Assembly: GCF_014174405.1 (NCBI RefSeq)
Contig: NZ_JACEGA010000001.1
Span: 2,633,001-2,697,000, forward strand
DNA: 64,000 nt
From: Variimorphobacter saccharofermentans
Lineage (GTDB): Bacteria > Bacillota > Clostridia > Lachnospirales > Lachnospiraceae
Direction: 5' to 3'
Position numbers and translations under genes: made by a program. Under the pieces are notes generated by a model. That model made no database searches. It was not told the origin of the DNA and saw nothing but the letters and a program-made list of their open reading frames with translations. Within the stretch, counting starts at the first letter, position 1; each line of letters starts with the position of its first letter. Shown here one piece after another: positions 41,158 through 51,196 of this stretch.

Positions 41158-41504
41158 TCAATTACTTTTTTGTATAAATCCATCCTTATATGTAATTTAA
41201 GTTTTTCACTTTGAGTTAGGAAAAAATATTGACCAAATAAATCTTCTAAAATTACTTTTAAAAAGATGAATAGTAGAATACATATAATAAAGATAATTAT
41301 GTTACGAAAAGGTTTATCATATTGAATACAATCTGTAATATATTTCAGTGAATATACGGTTTCAATAAATGTTGCTAATGCTGAAACAATACCTATCATA
41401 CAAATATATACAACAAACATAGGTGTATATTTAACCATGTAACGTAAAAAAAATGTATAGTCACTGGATTTTAGATTCCATTTCCTGATACTAGTTTTAT
41501 TCAT
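41158..41504 (-). pseudogene. ABC half-transporter, N-terminal membrane fragment
   Basis: About 115 residues with two or three hydrophobic segments (YTPMFVVYICMIGIVSALA; NIIIFIICILLFIFLKVIL) and the start of an ABC-exporter membrane domain (SEKLKLHIRMDLYKKVIE). IS66 copy 2 cuts it at 41157/41158. It begins 14 bp after the complete ABC gene, so the pair was probably a heterodimeric exporter. Confidence 0.8.
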
Positions 41505-41517
41505 AGTAGTTCCTCCA

Positions 41518-43323
41518 TTACTCCTGATAGCTTTTCGCCTGGTTCATATACATTTTAGCGTATTTGCCATCTAACTTTATAAGTTCGTCGTGACATCCTG
41601 ATTCAATAATCTCGCCATTTTCCATCATATAGATTTTATCAACATCAATAACACTCGATAGTCTATGAGAAACTAAGATAAGCATTTTATCGCTACAGGT
41701 ATCCATAATACTTTTATAAACTTGACTTTCAGCAATCGGATCTAAGGCGCTACTAGGCTCATCAAATATACCAATAGAAAAATCATTCGCATATGCTCTT
41801 GCTATTGCTAGCTTTTGATTCTGCCCTCCTGATAAAACTTCACCATCTTCAGCAAACTCTCTGGTGAGCACACTATCATATTTCTTTTTCAATGTTTGGG
41901 TATACTCATTCATTCCACTCTTACAAAGTGCTTTTTCAACTTTAGTATAATCATCTTGATTTTTTATTTCTCGGTTAAGAATATTTTCAGCTATTGTTAA
42001 AGAAAATACTTGAAAATCTTGAAATGCAGTCGTAAAGAGCTTCCTATATTCATTAATTTTATAGGATTTAATATTTTTATTGTTATACAAAATTTCTCCC
42101 TCTTGTGCATCATATAATCTTAATATTAACTTAATCAAAGTACTTTTCCCGGAACCGTTTTCTCCAACAATTGCAATTTTTTCATTTTTATTGATTTCCA
42201 TATTAATATTTTTAAGAACGGGTTCATCTGCATTCTTATATGTAAAAAACAGATTTTTTATTCTAATCGTATCTGATTCTTTTTCAGGTGATACACTGTA
42301 TTCGTTATTAACAACTTTATTTTCATATTCAAAGAAATGCTTTAAGTTATTTCCACATAAAGCATTATCGCTCATCTTACCAATAAAATTTAACGTATCA
42401 ACTATTATCCAAGCTAAACTTCCAATCGCGTTTGCCAAAACAATAAAATTATAAAAAGATATTGTTTTTGTTATAGATGTACAATAAGCATTATATAACA
42501 GTATTCCATTGCTAAAAAAAACAAACACTAACATGCACTGTGTTACATTTAACGATATAACCTTCAATGCACAATCTTTTGCAACTTTTTTTATTCCTTT
42601 ATATGCTTCTGTATATTTTGCTTGCATTACTTCAAAAATATTTGTAAGTTTTACTTCTTTCGAATAATTTTCAAGTGACATAATTCGGTTCACATAATCA
42701 ATGACACGATAAAAAGGTAGACTATTTACATATCTAAGGTAATACATTTTATTGACTTTCTTTGCAACAAAAACGAGTCCTACAACGGGACACAACAGAA
42801 ATAATACATTCGTTCTATTAATTGTAAAAATATAAATTATTACAAATATTGATGCAAGCATAGAGGTGTAGAGTTTAATAATATTTTGCATGGCTGAAGT
42901 TACTTTTTCGTTTGCCTGTTCACTTGATAACATAATTGTATTGTAAAAATTAGTATCCTCATAACACTCTAAATCAACTTCTGCTGATTTTTTAAAAATT
43001 TTAAGATTTAATTTTCCACTAATTTCGTTATTTGAAATTGGAGTATACCAGATATCAAACCACTTATTAAATAATGTAACTACTGCTAATATCCCCATTG
43101 CTATAAGATCAATACCTATTATTTCAGAGAAACCTGCTTTTTTTTCTATTAAGAAAAATATAATTTTAAAAAAGTAAATACCGTATACTATTCTTTCTCC
43201 ATAATCCAATAAACTCCTTAGGAATTCTAACACAACTCGTTTTTTATTCAATGTCCAACAGAGCATCATAATATAAGATGCTCCATGGACATTATTGAAA
43301 AATCTATTATTCATACTTTTCAT
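41518..43323 (-). CDS. ABC exporter, fused membrane and ATPase domains
   Basis: 601 residues. The N-terminal half has several membrane helices (about 30-320); the C-terminal ATPase has Walker A (IVGENGSGKSTLIK), signature VLSGGQNQKLAIA, Walker B SIGIFDEPSSALDP and the switch SHRLSSV. It resembles the half-transporters found in peptide or bacteriocin export loci. It is followed by the truncated second half-transporter and preceded by glycan-related genes. Substrate unknown. Confidence 0.88.
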   Translation of the reverse strand: MKSMNNRFFNNVHGASYIMMLCWTLNKKRVVLEFLRSLLDYGERIVYGIYFFKIIFFLIEKKAGFSEIIGIDLIAMGILAVVTLFNKWFDIWYTPISNNEISGKLNLKIFKKSAEVDLECYEDTNFYNTIMLSSEQANEKVTSAMQNIIKLYTSMLASIFVIIYIFTINRTNVLFLLCPVVGLVFVAKKVNKMYYLRYVNSLPFYRVIDYVNRIMSLENYSKEVKLTNIFEVMQAKYTEAYKGIKKVAKDCALKVISLNVTQCMLVFVFFSNGILLYNAYCTSITKTISFYNFIVLANAIGSLAWIIVDTLNFIGKMSDNALCGNNLKHFFEYENKVVNNEYSVSPEKESDTIRIKNLFFTYKNADEPVLKNINMEINKNEKIAIVGENGSGKSTLIKLILRLYDAQEGEILYNNKNIKSYKINEYRKLFTTAFQDFQVFSLTIAENILNREIKNQDDYTKVEKALCKSGMNEYTQTLKKKYDSVLTREFAEDGEVLSGGQNQKLAIARAYANDFSIGIFDEPSSALDPIAESQVYKSIMDTCSDKMLILVSHRLSSVIDVDKIYMMENGEIIESGCHDELIKLDGKYAKMYMNQAKSYQE

Positions 43324-43353
43324 AATATATAGTGCTTCCCCCGTTATACATTT

Positions 43354-44310
43354 TTATTTTGAATACCATTCTCTAATTATTTTCTCTGCTTTTTTTCCAT
43401 AAGGAGAATAACTAATATCATTTTTTGCTTCCTCTAATGGATATAATTTAATTGGCCAATCCCACCAGAAAAATCCACCAAACCAATCTTCATTCCATAA
43501 AGACTCAAATGCTGCACTATAATACAAAGCTTGTTCATCCTCATTGATTGGAGCCGTATTGATTAAATCATACTTCCAAGGCTCTTTTGAACATCCAGTA
43601 CCGCTAATACAACCAATTTCCATAAATATAATTGGCTTATGATATGTATCATATAACTTTTTCATTTCTTCTTTATATGAAATCCAGCTATCACGCATAA
43701 TATCTAAATCTGTGGTTGATTTCATTTCTATATAAGCGCTTACACTTATGATATCAAGATACTCCCACCATTTAACGGATTTATAAGAGTCATGATTCAC
43801 ATTGTAAGTAAGCCTTCCCTTGTATACTTTTCTTACTTGTTCAATTAAATGCACCCACTCTTCTGTTCTTCTTTCTGTCATTGCCATTTCACAACCAATA
43901 CAAAACATCTCGCAATGATATTGTTCTGCAATTTCTGCATAATGTAGCATTGCGCTATTGTATGATTGATACCATTCACACCAATATTCATAGACCTCTG
44001 AAAAAGAAATAAAACCTCTCCAAACACCATCAAGCGGATTTACAACTGGCTTTAGGCATATCTTTAATCCCATTTTGTGAGCGTTCTCTATTGCATAAAT
44101 AATTTCAGAATCTGTTAAAGACTTTTCGTAATCGAAATAAATTTTTGTTGATAAAAACTTGTCTTGAATAAGCGAAAAGGATATTGCAATCCAATCACTG
44201 TTTGTTTCTTTTAATGTTTTCATTGAGTCAATTCCATACTCACTTTTATAATCTCCTCTGGAAGAATTCCAGCCATATGTTATTCCTTTTACAAATAATT
44301 CTGTATTCAT
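43354..44310 (-). CDS. GH113-like glycoside hydrolase
   Basis: 318 residues, without signal peptide. A TIM-barrel layout with GITYGWNSSRGDY near the start, LKICLKPVVNPLDGVWRG, MFCIGCEMAMTERR (likely acid/base Glu) and PIIFMEIGCISGTG (likely nucleophile Glu), as in family GH113 beta-mannanase-type enzymes. It lies 27 bp after the GT4 gene and 30 bp before the ABC gene. A cytoplasmic hydrolase beside a glycosyltransferase and exporter suggests trimming of a glycan or glycosylated product (inference). Confidence 0.8.
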   Translation of the reverse strand: MNTELFVKGITYGWNSSRGDYKSEYGIDSMKTLKETNSDWIAISFSLIQDKFLSTKIYFDYEKSLTDSEIIYAIENAHKMGLKICLKPVVNPLDGVWRGFISFSEVYEYWCEWYQSYNSAMLHYAEIAEQYHCEMFCIGCEMAMTERRTEEWVHLIEQVRKVYKGRLTYNVNHDSYKSVKWWEYLDIISVSAYIEMKSTTDLDIMRDSWISYKEEMKKLYDTYHKPIIFMEIGCISGTGCSKEPWKYDLINTAPINEDEQALYYSAAFESLWNEDWFGGFFWWDWPIKLYPLEEAKNDISYSPYGKKAEKIIREWYSK

Positions 44311-44337
44311 ATTTTATTTATATCCCTCTTTTTTCTA

Positions 44338-45414
44338 TCAAATATTCTTAAACTTGTTATCATCTAGTATATTATATATACGTTGTGCTACCGCATCCCA
44401 AGAATATGTTTCAACATAATTCTTGTGCTCCTTCTTTACATTTTCATGTATTTCTTTATTTTTTAGTAAATCGTACATTTTTTCTGCTAATATATCTGGA
44501 GAATCCTGATTTAGCAAATATCCTGAATAGGAATCCTTGATCAATTCACTCATTGCAAAATCATTTCGTCCAATACAAGGCAATCCATAAATTAATGCTT
44601 CTGCAAATACTATTCCATAAGCTTCAAATATTGAAGGCATACAGAACACATCACATAAATTGTAATAATCAGGTAGTTTATCATATGGCAATTCACCTAT
44701 AAAATGTATTCCATTAACTTCTCCAATAAATGGTTTATTTACTGGGCCAACTATAAATAATTCAGCCTCTGGCATTCGTTCCTTTAGCAACATGAATGCT
44801 TCGATTGTTAGAACTCCCCCTTTTCTTTCAAAATCTCTGCCAATAAATAAAATTTTATTGCCTACTTTATGACTATAATTCACCTTACTAACGTCAATAT
44901 TAACTCCTGCTCCTACCACATGTATTTTCTTTGGTGGTAGTTTTGTATAATGAATTAAGTTTTCAGCTAGCCATTCGCTCATTGTAAAAACAAAATCAAC
45001 TTTATCCAAAAATTGTTTTTGCCATTTATTACGGTTCTCTAGCAACTCTTCATCAACTTCTTCAAAATTACTATGTAAAAATATATCCCTTTTATATTTA
45101 GAATGGTAAAGTATGCTATCAATACTTAAATCTTGATAAATACAGTTAATTTTATCTTCCATAATAACATAGTCATCTATTTGGAATACTATATTGGCAT
45201 CACTTTCTTTTAATATTTTTTTAGCTTTTCTAGAAAGGATTGCACGTCCCAATGAACTATTGTGATTCACAATAGTTCCATTGGGATAATCCATTTGAAT
45301 ATCATAATTTGTTAAATCAAAATATTTTTCCATTGCTTTCATTAAATAAAAGGTTGTCCCCGACCACGTCAACTCTTTTATCTTATTCCAAGTACAAACA
45401 TATGATAATTTCAT
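44338..45414 (-). CDS. GT4-family glycosyltransferase
   Basis: 358 residues, GT-B fold. C-terminal Glycos_transf_1 domain with KILFIGRDFERKGGVLTIEAF, LPDYYNLCDVFCMPSIFEAYGIVFAEA (the E-x7-E motif) and GLPCIGR. The donor is a nucleotide-sugar; the acceptor is unknown. It starts 11 bp after the methyltransferase gene. Confidence 0.9.
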   Translation of the reverse strand: MKLSYVCTWNKIKELTWSGTTFYLMKAMEKYFDLTNYDIQMDYPNGTIVNHNSSLGRAILSRKAKKILKESDANIVFQIDDYVIMEDKINCIYQDLSIDSILYHSKYKRDIFLHSNFEEVDEELLENRNKWQKQFLDKVDFVFTMSEWLAENLIHYTKLPPKKIHVVGAGVNIDVSKVNYSHKVGNKILFIGRDFERKGGVLTIEAFMLLKERMPEAELFIVGPVNKPFIGEVNGIHFIGELPYDKLPDYYNLCDVFCMPSIFEAYGIVFAEALIYGLPCIGRNDFAMSELIKDSYSGYLLNQDSPDILAEKMYDLLKNKEIHENVKKEHKNYVETYSWDAVAQRIYNILDDNKFKNI

Positions 45415-45425
45415 TTGCTCTCCTT

Positions 45426-46436
45426 TTATTCCATAATTCTATAGACATTTGGCAGCAGACCATGTAAGCTAATGGTCATTAATTTTTCTATCTTAAAACC
45501 TACCTCTTCTGCTGCATCTACAATCTCCTCTCTGTCAGTTAATAAAACCATACGTCCCTTAGAAGACAGTACTCTTTTTGCCTCTTTTAAAAATGAAATG
45601 TATAGCTCATACACATTTTCTACCTCTATTTGTTTTCCCCAAGGAATATTGGATACGATAACATCGATGCTATTATCTTGTACTTTTAAACGACGTGCAT
45701 CACAACAAAATATCTTTACTTTACTCGGAACATTAATTCTAGCACTTTCAATTACCTTTGGATTAATATCACTTGCAAGGATTCTTTTCGCATCATAAAA
45801 TGCTCTCTCTCTTGAAATTGTACCAGAACCACAAAAAGGATCATAAAATACATCTTCCGCAGTTGGCATACTTAACTTCACTAGAGCATTTGCTATTGTA
45901 GGCCTAATTCCTCCTGGTTGAAACTCATAAGCGCTTCCTCTAAATTTAAAATCAGCTTTTGTTAATTGCACTGATATCATGCACTCTGTATTATTTAAAT
46001 CGAAACGAATAGCTAAATTATGCTCTAGACTATCTCCAATCTTATAGCCATTATTTTTAGAAATAGCCATTGTTGCTTTATCTGACAAATCAAATCTTGA
46101 ATAGGTCTGTTTTCCCTTTTTGCTTGCACTTACAATAATGATAGGTTTCTTACTCAAATTTAAAAATTCTATAGCCTTTTGAAAACTTATCTTTGCAATA
46201 TCTTGCTCAAATTTCTCTAGATCTTTTTTATGAGGACCAACATTAATTTTAGCTATATAATAATAAATATTATCGACACATCTCAATTGACAAAGCTCGT
46301 TCAAACTGAAACATCCATTAATTAAGACTTTTCCTCTCAGAACCTCTACCACTTTTGCTGTTGTTAAGGTGCTGTTAATCTCATCTACTACTATTTTCTC
46401 AAATCCTGGCACCATGGTGAACATTATAGTCTGCAT
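45426..46436 (-). CDS. THUMP-domain RNA methyltransferase (Trm14/RlmL-like)
   Basis: 336 residues. The N-terminal THUMP-type RNA-binding region (about 40-165) is followed by a Rossmann methyltransferase: VFYDPFCGSGTISRERA (SAM binding), LASDINPKVIESA and the catalytic-loop motif IVSNIPWGKQ, an N-x-P-(W/F) form typical of tRNA/rRNA guanine-N2 methyltransferases. Its presence inside a glycan/export operon is unexpected and may mean a modified non-RNA substrate or simple co-transcription. Confidence 0.85.
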   Translation of the reverse strand: MQTIMFTMVPGFEKIVVDEINSTLTTAKVVEVLRGKVLINGCFSLNELCQLRCVDNIYYYIAKINVGPHKKDLEKFEQDIAKISFQKAIEFLNLSKKPIIIVSASKKGKQTYSRFDLSDKATMAISKNNGYKIGDSLEHNLAIRFDLNNTECMISVQLTKADFKFRGSAYEFQPGGIRPTIANALVKLSMPTAEDVFYDPFCGSGTISRERAFYDAKRILASDINPKVIESARINVPSKVKIFCCDARRLKVQDNSIDVIVSNIPWGKQIEVENVYELYISFLKEAKRVLSSKGRMVLLTDREEIVDAAEEVGFKIEKLMTISLHGLLPNVYRIME

Positions 46437-46487
46437 TTAAATCTCCTTAAAAAATAATACATAAGTAAGTTTCCTATGTATTTTATA

Positions 46488-48053
46488 TTATTTCTTCAAT
46501 CCAAAATAATTTACGGACTTTTTGATTACGGATAATGTATTTTGGTAATTAAACAGATGTCCTTCACCTACTATTTCACATGAAATAGAGTCTGATTGAA
46601 CACAGTAAACATCTTCTTGAAATAAAGGGTCTTTTAATCCATAAAATATTTTGATTGGTTTATTAATTTCATTCAAATTTTCATATAACTCATTCTTTTT
46701 TTGATCTGAAAAGTATTCCAAACCAAGATAATAAGCCTGAGTTGGCAGAACAATTCCCCTTTTCTTATTCTTAATAAATCTTGGTATTATAACATTTTGG
46801 GCATCCCCATCTTTTAATCCTTGATAATTAATAAACCCATTAATTAAAACTGGACTCCACATAACAACTGCCTTTACGTCATCACAAAATCGACATGCCC
46901 ATACTGCTACTTTTGCTCCTTCACTATAGGATAATATTCCAAAACTTTTTACCGGAAAATTATTTTTTATGAATTCTAATATATTAACTAGCCTTTCATA
47001 CTTATCTCCCCAACGGTACTTATAAAAATCTCCTTCTGATACTCCACAACCTGCATAATCATATCGAAAGAAAAAATATTCATTTTCTACAAATTCACGT
47101 GCTGCTAATACACCAGTTCTCATATGGTCTACTCGTTCTCCTCCAAGTCCTGGTTCATATATGATACATTCATATGTTTTCGTATTATCATAATTTACTG
47201 GATAACTTAATACTCCTTGCATTCCTTCCACTTCAAAGTATACTTCCTTTTCCTCATATGAATATGAAAATTCAGTATTATTATCCTCTAAGTTTTTTCG
47301 AGTATCCGTCACTTTCTCTAATTTTATTTCTTTTAGTATCCATTTTACGACATATTCATTTATCTTATCCCACGCATCTGCAAAAGCTCTTTCATCATTC
47401 CATTTTTTATATTCAAGTGAATTTAAAAAAGCTCCAAACTCAGCTAGTGTTTGATTATCCATTAGGCATACAGGCTTATTACATATTTTATAATTGTATA
47501 ATATATCAGGCTTATATTTAAAAGTCCTTACTGAAATAGGATCCCCATTGCAACAAGGTGTTAATCCCACAAAATTTCTTATTAGTCGTCCCTCTTTTGT
47601 ATTACTGATAGAACCTTCAATATATTCAACATGCTCTGGTATGTCAAATTTCTCAAATGTATCTGCATTGTAGTCAATCAGACATAGCATTTTTATATTT
47701 GGATCTATGCACAACTCATTGCACACTAGATTTCCAATTCCAAAACCAACCAAAATAATATTTCTATATCCTTTACTATATGCGTACTCTAAAATATTTT
47801 TAGTAGATTGAACAACCGTTTCGTAGGACATTGAATAAAAATCACCTTCACTATCACCTTGACCAAAATAATCAAATAGAATAGTATCTACTTTCTCTTT
47901 ATATAAATTTCGTGCGATATTGGCAAGCAAAAAATATGGTCCTACTTTAGAAAATCCTAAACCTGGACACATAATAGTGACATAATCTGATTTTCTTTCA
48001 CAGCAATACAGTATGACGAATTCCCCAGACAAGAGCTTCTTTTGAATAATCAT
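46488..48053 (-). CDS. Tandem alpha/beta-hydrolase, first domain apparently inactive
   Basis: 521 residues made of two similar domains. Domain 1 (about 1-215) has DYFGQGDSEGDFYSMSYE but its nucleophile elbow reads VGFGIGN, lacking the serine. Domain 2 (about 265-521) has DYAGCGVSEGDFYKYRW, an elbow ILSYSEGAKVA with serine, and GLKDPLF...GEGHLF, which supply candidate Asp and His. So one domain probably hydrolyses or transfers an acyl group while the other is structural. First large gene of the operon; 51 bp before the methyltransferase. Confidence 0.8.
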   Translation of the reverse strand: MIIQKKLLSGEFVILYCCERKSDYVTIMCPGLGFSKVGPYFLLANIARNLYKEKVDTILFDYFGQGDSEGDFYSMSYETVVQSTKNILEYAYSKGYRNIILVGFGIGNLVCNELCIDPNIKMLCLIDYNADTFEKFDIPEHVEYIEGSISNTKEGRLIRNFVGLTPCCNGDPISVRTFKYKPDILYNYKICNKPVCLMDNQTLAEFGAFLNSLEYKKWNDERAFADAWDKINEYVVKWILKEIKLEKVTDTRKNLEDNNTEFSYSYEEKEVYFEVEGMQGVLSYPVNYDNTKTYECIIYEPGLGGERVDHMRTGVLAAREFVENEYFFFRYDYAGCGVSEGDFYKYRWGDKYERLVNILEFIKNNFPVKSFGILSYSEGAKVAVWACRFCDDVKAVVMWSPVLINGFINYQGLKDGDAQNVIIPRFIKNKKRGIVLPTQAYYLGLEYFSDQKKNELYENLNEINKPIKIFYGLKDPLFQEDVYCVQSDSISCEIVGEGHLFNYQNTLSVIKKSVNYFGLKK

Positions 48054-48199
48054 ATTTACCCCCTTAGTAACATAGGATATCCCCTTATTATAACATCACT
48101 TATCGATATAAGACATTTTAAAATACAATATTTATTTATAATACACCAAATTAATACCAATTTCAAGTTTTTTTCCATATTTTTGTAAATATATTGGAA

Positions 48200-48343
48200 T
48201 TAAATACCTTTACCATTCATCTGAGAATAATCAACCACTTCACTATCAGTGAAATCTTTTCTTGGCTCAAGTGTACCGATATCTGAAATATAAACTGAAA
48301 AAAATTCGGTTATCAGTTTTGGCTTTCTCGTATTCTTTCATAC
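48200..48343 (-). pseudogene. Possible gene remnant
   Basis: An open stretch with protein-like composition (KPKLITEFFSVYISDIG, EPRKDFTDSEVVDYSQMN) but no start codon. Not recognised; perhaps the tail of a lost gene. Confidence 0.25.
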
Positions 48344-48395
48344 ATTCTCAAATACCTTATTTAACTTTCCTTCAGGATTATGAGGTTCTCCCCTG

Positions 48396-48503
48396 TCAAT
48401 CATCTAGCACACTTGTAACTATTGCAATTTCAGCCCCATGTTCAATTGTGTCAATGTGCCCATCATTGTTAAAATCAAATAATCCTCCAAATAAATCAAA
48501 CAT
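48396..48503 (-). CDS. 35-residue EF-hand microprotein
   Basis: Reads MFDLFGGLFDFNNDGHIDTI...; residues 10-21 (DFNNDGHIDTIE) match a canonical calcium-binding EF-hand loop with D at 1, N at 3, D at 5, G at 6, I at 8 and E at 12. GGAGGCGAG lies four to six bases before the ATG. It stands 342 bp upstream of the hydrolase operon on the same strand. It could be a free EF-hand peptide, a precursor peptide or a decayed gene. Confidence 0.5.
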   Translation of the reverse strand: MFDLFGGLFDFNNDGHIDTIEHGAEIAIVTSVLDD

Positions 48504-48722
48504 AATTCTCGCCTCCTCTATTTTCCATTTCGGAATAATTTTGAATTATTTATAATCCCCAAAATTTAATTGTATCTATAAATCCTCGTAGTTTTCTGTT
48601 CCATTATAGTTACATTATGGCAGGCGTCGTGTCACATTAATGTGACTTGAGTTAAGTTTATTTATTTTTATTCGAAAAATTGGTTTTAACCTTTCGAAAA
48701 CAATTCAGCTAACAAAAAAAAA
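48504..48722. other. Non-coding stretch left of IS66-D
   Basis: No gene visible. It ends in an A-run directly against the IS66-D terminus. Confidence 0.5.
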
Positions 48723-48845
48723 GTAAGCGCTCGACAATAGAGTGCCTATTCTATTTTAGAGATCCATGTGATAATAACTCTAAATATTGAGTTAAAGTTT
48801 TTCAAGTTTTTCAACTTGAAAAACTTTAGAAAGGAGTTGTGAAAC

Positions 48846-49205
48846 ATGGATGAAGTTACCTATGTAAAAACAAAGTTCCGTCAAGAACAATGGGAAAAAC
48901 TAATTGAGGACTGTCAAAACAGTGGGCTTAAGGTTGACGACTGGTGCCAGAAAAATCATATCAGCCGTCACGCTTATTACTATTGGCTTCGTAAGATACG
49001 TAAAAAAGCATGTGAAGCTATTCTACCCGCAATACCTAAGCAAGATTCACAAGTTGAGTTTGCCAAGTTTGAAATAGAAGCACAGCAAACCAATCTTATG
49101 GCATCAGTCATTATCCATCTTCCATCTGCTACACTTGAAGTACATAATGGAGCAAGCGGGCAGACTATTGAAGCAGTGCTTCTAGCACTGAAAAATATAT
49201 GCTAG
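48846..49205 (+). CDS. tnpA: IS66 TnpA (IS66-D)
   Basis: 119 residues: FRQEQWEKLIEDCQNSG and DDWCQKNHISRHAYYYWLRKIRK. AAAGGAG upstream; overlaps tnpB by 7 bases. Confidence 0.9.
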   Translation: MDEVTYVKTKFRQEQWEKLIEDCQNSGLKVDDWCQKNHISRHAYYYWLRKIRKKACEAILPAIPKQDSQVEFAKFEIEAQQTNLMASVIIHLPSATLEVHNGASGQTIEAVLLALKNIC

Positions 49206-49555
49206 GCGATATTACTGTAGCTAAGAACATCTACATTGCCTGTGGCTACACAGATATGCGTAAATCAATTGATGGACTAGCTGCAGTGGTACAAGAACAG
49301 TTCCATCTAGATCCTTTTTCAAAGAGTCTCTTTCTTTTCTGCGGTAAACGCCGGGATAGGCTCAAGGCACTCCTTTGGGAAGGAGATGGATTTGTTCTTC
49401 TTTATAAAAGATTAGAGAGCGGAAATTTCAAATGGCCTCGTAGTCAAGATGAGGTAAAACTCCTTACCTGGCAGGAATTTCGCTGGTTAATGGAGGGACT
49501 TTCTATCGACCAACCAAAGGCTATTAAGACTGTCAAACAGGGTGCTTTTTGTTAA
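49199..49555 (+). CDS. tnpB: IS66 TnpB (IS66-D)
   Basis: 118 residues with IYIACGYTDMRKSIDGLA, LFLFCGKRRDRLKALLW and FKWPRSQDEV. Intact. Confidence 0.92.
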   Translation: MLGDITVAKNIYIACGYTDMRKSIDGLAAVVQEQFHLDPFSKSLFLFCGKRRDRLKALLWEGDGFVLLYKRLESGNFKWPRSQDEVKLLTWQEFRWLMEGLSIDQPKAIKTVKQGAFC

Positions 49556-49657
49556 GTGGAAAGTGACTGAAAGTATTGATTTTACTAGCCTTTTAGCTGT
49601 TTTTATGGTATAATAAACCTATCAAGTTTAGAATATATGGTAGGAGAAAAACCACTG

Positions 49658-51196
49658 ATGAATAATAAAGATGCTTACATTGAACAGCTCGAAAATACAA
49701 TAAAAAAGTTACAACTACAAGTAGATAATCTTACGGAGATGATACTAATACTTCGGAAGGAAAAGTTCGGTTCATCCAGTGAAAAAACTCCTAAGGATGA
49801 TATTGAAGGACAACTACATTTGTTCAATGAGGCAGAAGCTTATTCTGATTCTCCTGATCCAGAACCTATAACCAAAGAAGTAAAGGGTTACACCCGGACT
49901 CATACAAAGACAAAGAGAGTAGAAATTATAAAAGATCTTCCTGTCCGTGAAATCCTGTGTGAGATTCCTATAGAGGATCAGTACTGTATTCAGTGTGGGA
50001 ATAATCTAAAACCAATCGGTAAGGAAACGGTTCGTGAGGAGCTGGAGTACATACCTGCTAAACTACGTATTGTTCGTTATGTCCGAATGGCTTATGAATG
50101 TCCTAAGTGTAAACATACCGACAAACCCTATATAGAAAAGGCACCTACACCGACATCTTTAATGAACCATTCACTTGCATCACCAAGTTCTGTAGCCAAC
50201 GTAATGTATCAGAAATACGTGAATAGCATGCCACTTTATCGCCAGGAAAAGGACTGGGAGAATCTCGGTATTGCCTTAAAACGTAGCACTATGGCTAACT
50301 GGATTATACGTTGCTCCCAAGATTATTTCTATCCTGTAATCCAGTACTTAAGGAAGAAGCTACTAGAAAGGGATATCATTCATTGCGATGAAACACCTAT
50401 CCAAGTACTGAAGGAGGATGGTAAAAAACCTCAGACGAAGTCCTACATGTGGCTTTATCGCTCTGGTAATGACGGGAAAGCTCCCATCATCTTGTATGAT
50501 TACAGACCAACAAGAAACGGTGATAATCCAGTCGAATACCTAAAGGGGTTCAGAGGATATCTTCATACCGATGGATACGGTGGATATAACAAGCTTGAAG
50601 TTATCCGGTGCGGTTGTTGGGCTCACCTTCGAAGGAAGTTCATAGAGGCTATTCCTGGAAAGAAGGCAAAGAATGCCCCACCTACCAATGCAGAAATCGG
50701 AAGGGACTACTGCAATAAGCTCTTCCTTATAGAGGAAAGTCTTAAGGAACTGTCCCCTGAAGTTAGATATACTAAGCGTCTTGAACTGGAACGCCCAGTC
50801 CTTGATGCCTTTTGGTGCTGGCTTGAAAACCTTACGGTATTAAATGGCTCTGCTCTAGGTAAAGCTGTAACGTATGCAAAGAATCAGAAGCCATATATGG
50901 AGAATTATCTTCTTGATGGAAGATGCTCCATTTCAAACAATACAGCAGAAAACAGCATACGTCCATTCTGTATTGGCCGTAAAAACTGGCTATTTTCAGA
51001 TACACCGAAAGGAGCTGAAGCAAGTGCTGCAGTATATAGCATAGTCGAAACAGCAAAAGCAAACGGACTTAATGTATATACATATCTAGAATACTTATTA
51101 TTGTATATGCCTGATACGGATTATCATAATCACCCAGAAGATCTGAAATTTTTGATGCCTTGGTCAGAGGCAGTACAAGCAGAGTGTGGTAAGTGA
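49658..51196 (+). CDS. tnpC: IS66-family transposase TnpC (IS66-D), zinc-finger type
   Basis: 512 residues: coiled coil (about 5-35), zinc finger CIQCGNNL...CPKCKHTDK (about 111-160), DDE candidates IIHCDETPIQV, YLHTDGYGGYN and SNNTAENSIRPFCIG, and C-terminal MPDTDYHNHPEDLKFLMPW. It belongs with the TnpC at 7255, not with the finger-less copies in the nest. Start at 49658 behind TAGGAG. Confidence 0.93.
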   Translation: MNNKDAYIEQLENTIKKLQLQVDNLTEMILILRKEKFGSSSEKTPKDDIEGQLHLFNEAEAYSDSPDPEPITKEVKGYTRTHTKTKRVEIIKDLPVREILCEIPIEDQYCIQCGNNLKPIGKETVREELEYIPAKLRIVRYVRMAYECPKCKHTDKPYIEKAPTPTSLMNHSLASPSSVANVMYQKYVNSMPLYRQEKDWENLGIALKRSTMANWIIRCSQDYFYPVIQYLRKKLLERDIIHCDETPIQVLKEDGKKPQTKSYMWLYRSGNDGKAPIILYDYRPTRNGDNPVEYLKGFRGYLHTDGYGGYNKLEVIRCGCWAHLRRKFIEAIPGKKAKNAPPTNAEIGRDYCNKLFLIEESLKELSPEVRYTKRLELERPVLDAFWCWLENLTVLNGSALGKAVTYAKNQKPYMENYLLDGRCSISNNTAENSIRPFCIGRKNWLFSDTPKGAEASAAVYSIVETAKANGLNVYTYLEYLLLYMPDTDYHNHPEDLKFLMPWSEAVQAECGK

